This document shows, one piece after another, positions 63,270-64,000 of a stretch of DNA of 64,000 bases. How positions within the stretch are numbered: the first letter of the stretch is position 1; each line of letters starts with the position of its first letter. The notes beneath the pieces were generated by a model, which did not search any database, was not told the origin of the DNA, and worked only from the letters and a program-made list of their open reading frames with translations. Location: contig JBLKRX010000006.1 of the NCBI GenBank assembly GCA_047608075.1, positions 1 through 64,000 of the forward strand, in the 5' to 3' direction. The position numbers and the translations under genes are program-made. Source of the stretch: Ferdinandcohnia humi_A (GTDB taxonomy: Bacteria > Bacillota > Bacilli > Bacillales > Bacillaceae_L).

Positions 63270-63920
63270 ATGATTAAGATAGCACCATCTATTCTATCAG
63301 CGGATTTTGCAAAACTTGGTGAGGAAATTAAGGATGTTGAAAAGGGCGGAGCAGACTACATACATGTTGATGTAATGGATGGACACTTTGTTCCGAATAT
63401 TACAATTGGACCTCTAATTGTTGAGGCAATCCGCCCCATTACTCAGTTACCTTTAGATGTTCATTTAATGATCCAAAATCCGGATTCATATATACCAGCG
63501 TTTGCAAAAGCTGGAGCAGATATTATTACAGTACACGTCGAGACATGCCCTCATCTTCATCGTACCATTCAATTAATCAAATCGTTTGGTGTTAAGGCAG
63601 GAGTCGTATTAAATCCAGCAACCCCTGTTGATTCTATTAAGCATATTATTGCAGATATTGACATGGTTTTATTAATGACCGTTAATCCAGGCTTTGGGGG
63701 ACAAGCATTCATTCATTCCGTTTTACCTAAAATAAGAGAGGTTGCACTTATGGTTAAAGAGCAAAATCTTTCGGTTGAAATTGAAGTAGATGGTGGTGTT
63801 AATGAAGATACTGCAAAGCTCTGTATTGAAGCTGGAGCTAATGTATTGGTAGCGGGTTCAGCTATATATAACAAAAAAGACCGAAAAGAGGCCATCTTGC
63901 AAATAAGAGAGTCATATTAG
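63270..63920 (+). CDS. rpe: Ribulose-phosphate 3-epimerase
   Basis: Rpe interconverts ribulose 5-phosphate and xylulose 5-phosphate in the pentose phosphate pathway. The 216-aa TIM barrel has KIAPSILSADFAKLGEE, YIHVDVMDGHFVPNITIG with metal His and Asp, DVHLMIQNPDSYI, MTVNPGFGGQAFI and EVDGGVNEDTAKL with the catalytic Asp. ATG 63270 is the family start. An upstream frame runs back into rsgA. Confidence 0.97.
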   Translation: MIKIAPSILSADFAKLGEEIKDVEKGGADYIHVDVMDGHFVPNITIGPLIVEAIRPITQLPLDVHLMIQNPDSYIPAFAKAGADIITVHVETCPHLHRTIQLIKSFGVKAGVVLNPATPVDSIKHIIADIDMVLLMTVNPGFGGQAFIHSVLPKIREVALMVKEQNLSVEIEVDGGVNEDTAKLCIEAGANVLVAGSAIYNKKDRKEAILQIRESY

Positions 63921-63925
63921 TTAGG

Positions 63926-63958
63926 GACAGAAAAAAATTTTTTCTGTTCTTTTTTTTA
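63926..63958 (+). terminator. Terminator after rpe
   Basis: ACAGAAAAAA pairs with TTTTTTCTGT, followed by C and eight T. It ends the long yloC-to-rpe gene run. Confidence 0.85.
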
Positions 63959-64000
63959 TTGATTTTGGAATATTATATAGGCCTTTTCACTATGTATTAG

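Overview
The window comes from an endospore-forming, low-GC member of the Bacillaceae. Every gene falls in the order known from the Bacillus subtilis dcw, pyr and ylo regions, and most proteins align by eye along their whole length with their B. subtilis namesakes. Spore formation is shown by spoVD, spoVE, spoIIGA, sigE, sigG, ylmC and ylyA. MurE carries a DNPR motif, which indicates meso-diaminopimelate peptidoglycan. I cannot name the species from the sequence.

Layout: (1) 1-793 is a 52-bp tandem-repeat array that runs off the left edge, followed by a terminator and spoVD. (2) 3.2-16.9 kb is the dcw cluster: murE, a MurF N-domain-like orphan, mraY, murD, spoVE, murG, murB, divIB, ylxW, ylxX, sbp, ftsA, ftsZ. 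(3) 17.8-20.5 kb holds spoIIGA-sigE and sigG, the mother-cell and late forespore sigma factors with the pro-sigma-E protease. (4) 20.7-25.0 kb holds ylmC-ylmD-ylmE-sepF-ylmG-ylmH-divIVA. (5) A T-box leader precedes ileS, then come ylyA, lspA and ylyB. (6) 30.8-42.8 kb is the complete pyrimidine operon pyrR-P-B-C-AA-AB-K-D-F-E, with three PyrR attenuators. (7) 43.1-44.55 kb is a decayed IS1182-type insertion sequence. (8) rqcH lies on the minus strand and is the only real minus-strand gene. (9) 46.6-63.9 kb runs yloB, yloC, remA, gmk, rpoZ, coaBC, priA, def, fmt, rsmB, rlmN, prpC, prkC, rsgA, rpe, ending at a terminator.

The genes are housekeeping: cell-wall precursor synthesis, septation, sporulation sigma control, UMP synthesis, translation initiation and rescue, and Ser/Thr phosphosignalling. 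The unusual content lies between genes. A dispersed family of about 120-240 bp (seven copies, all co-oriented with the genes) has a central stem whose arms change together between copies. A second family (two copies) sits directly ahead of ftsZ and divIVA. There is also the 52-bp minisatellite, a palindrome stacked behind the pyrP-pyrB attenuator, a translated orphan MurF N-terminal-like domain in the murF position, and a hairpin that masks the sigG ribosome binding site. I found no defence island, prophage, CRISPR array, rRNA or tRNA. Start codons were chosen from Shine-Dalgarno spacing and family alignment and often lie inside the longest open frame.
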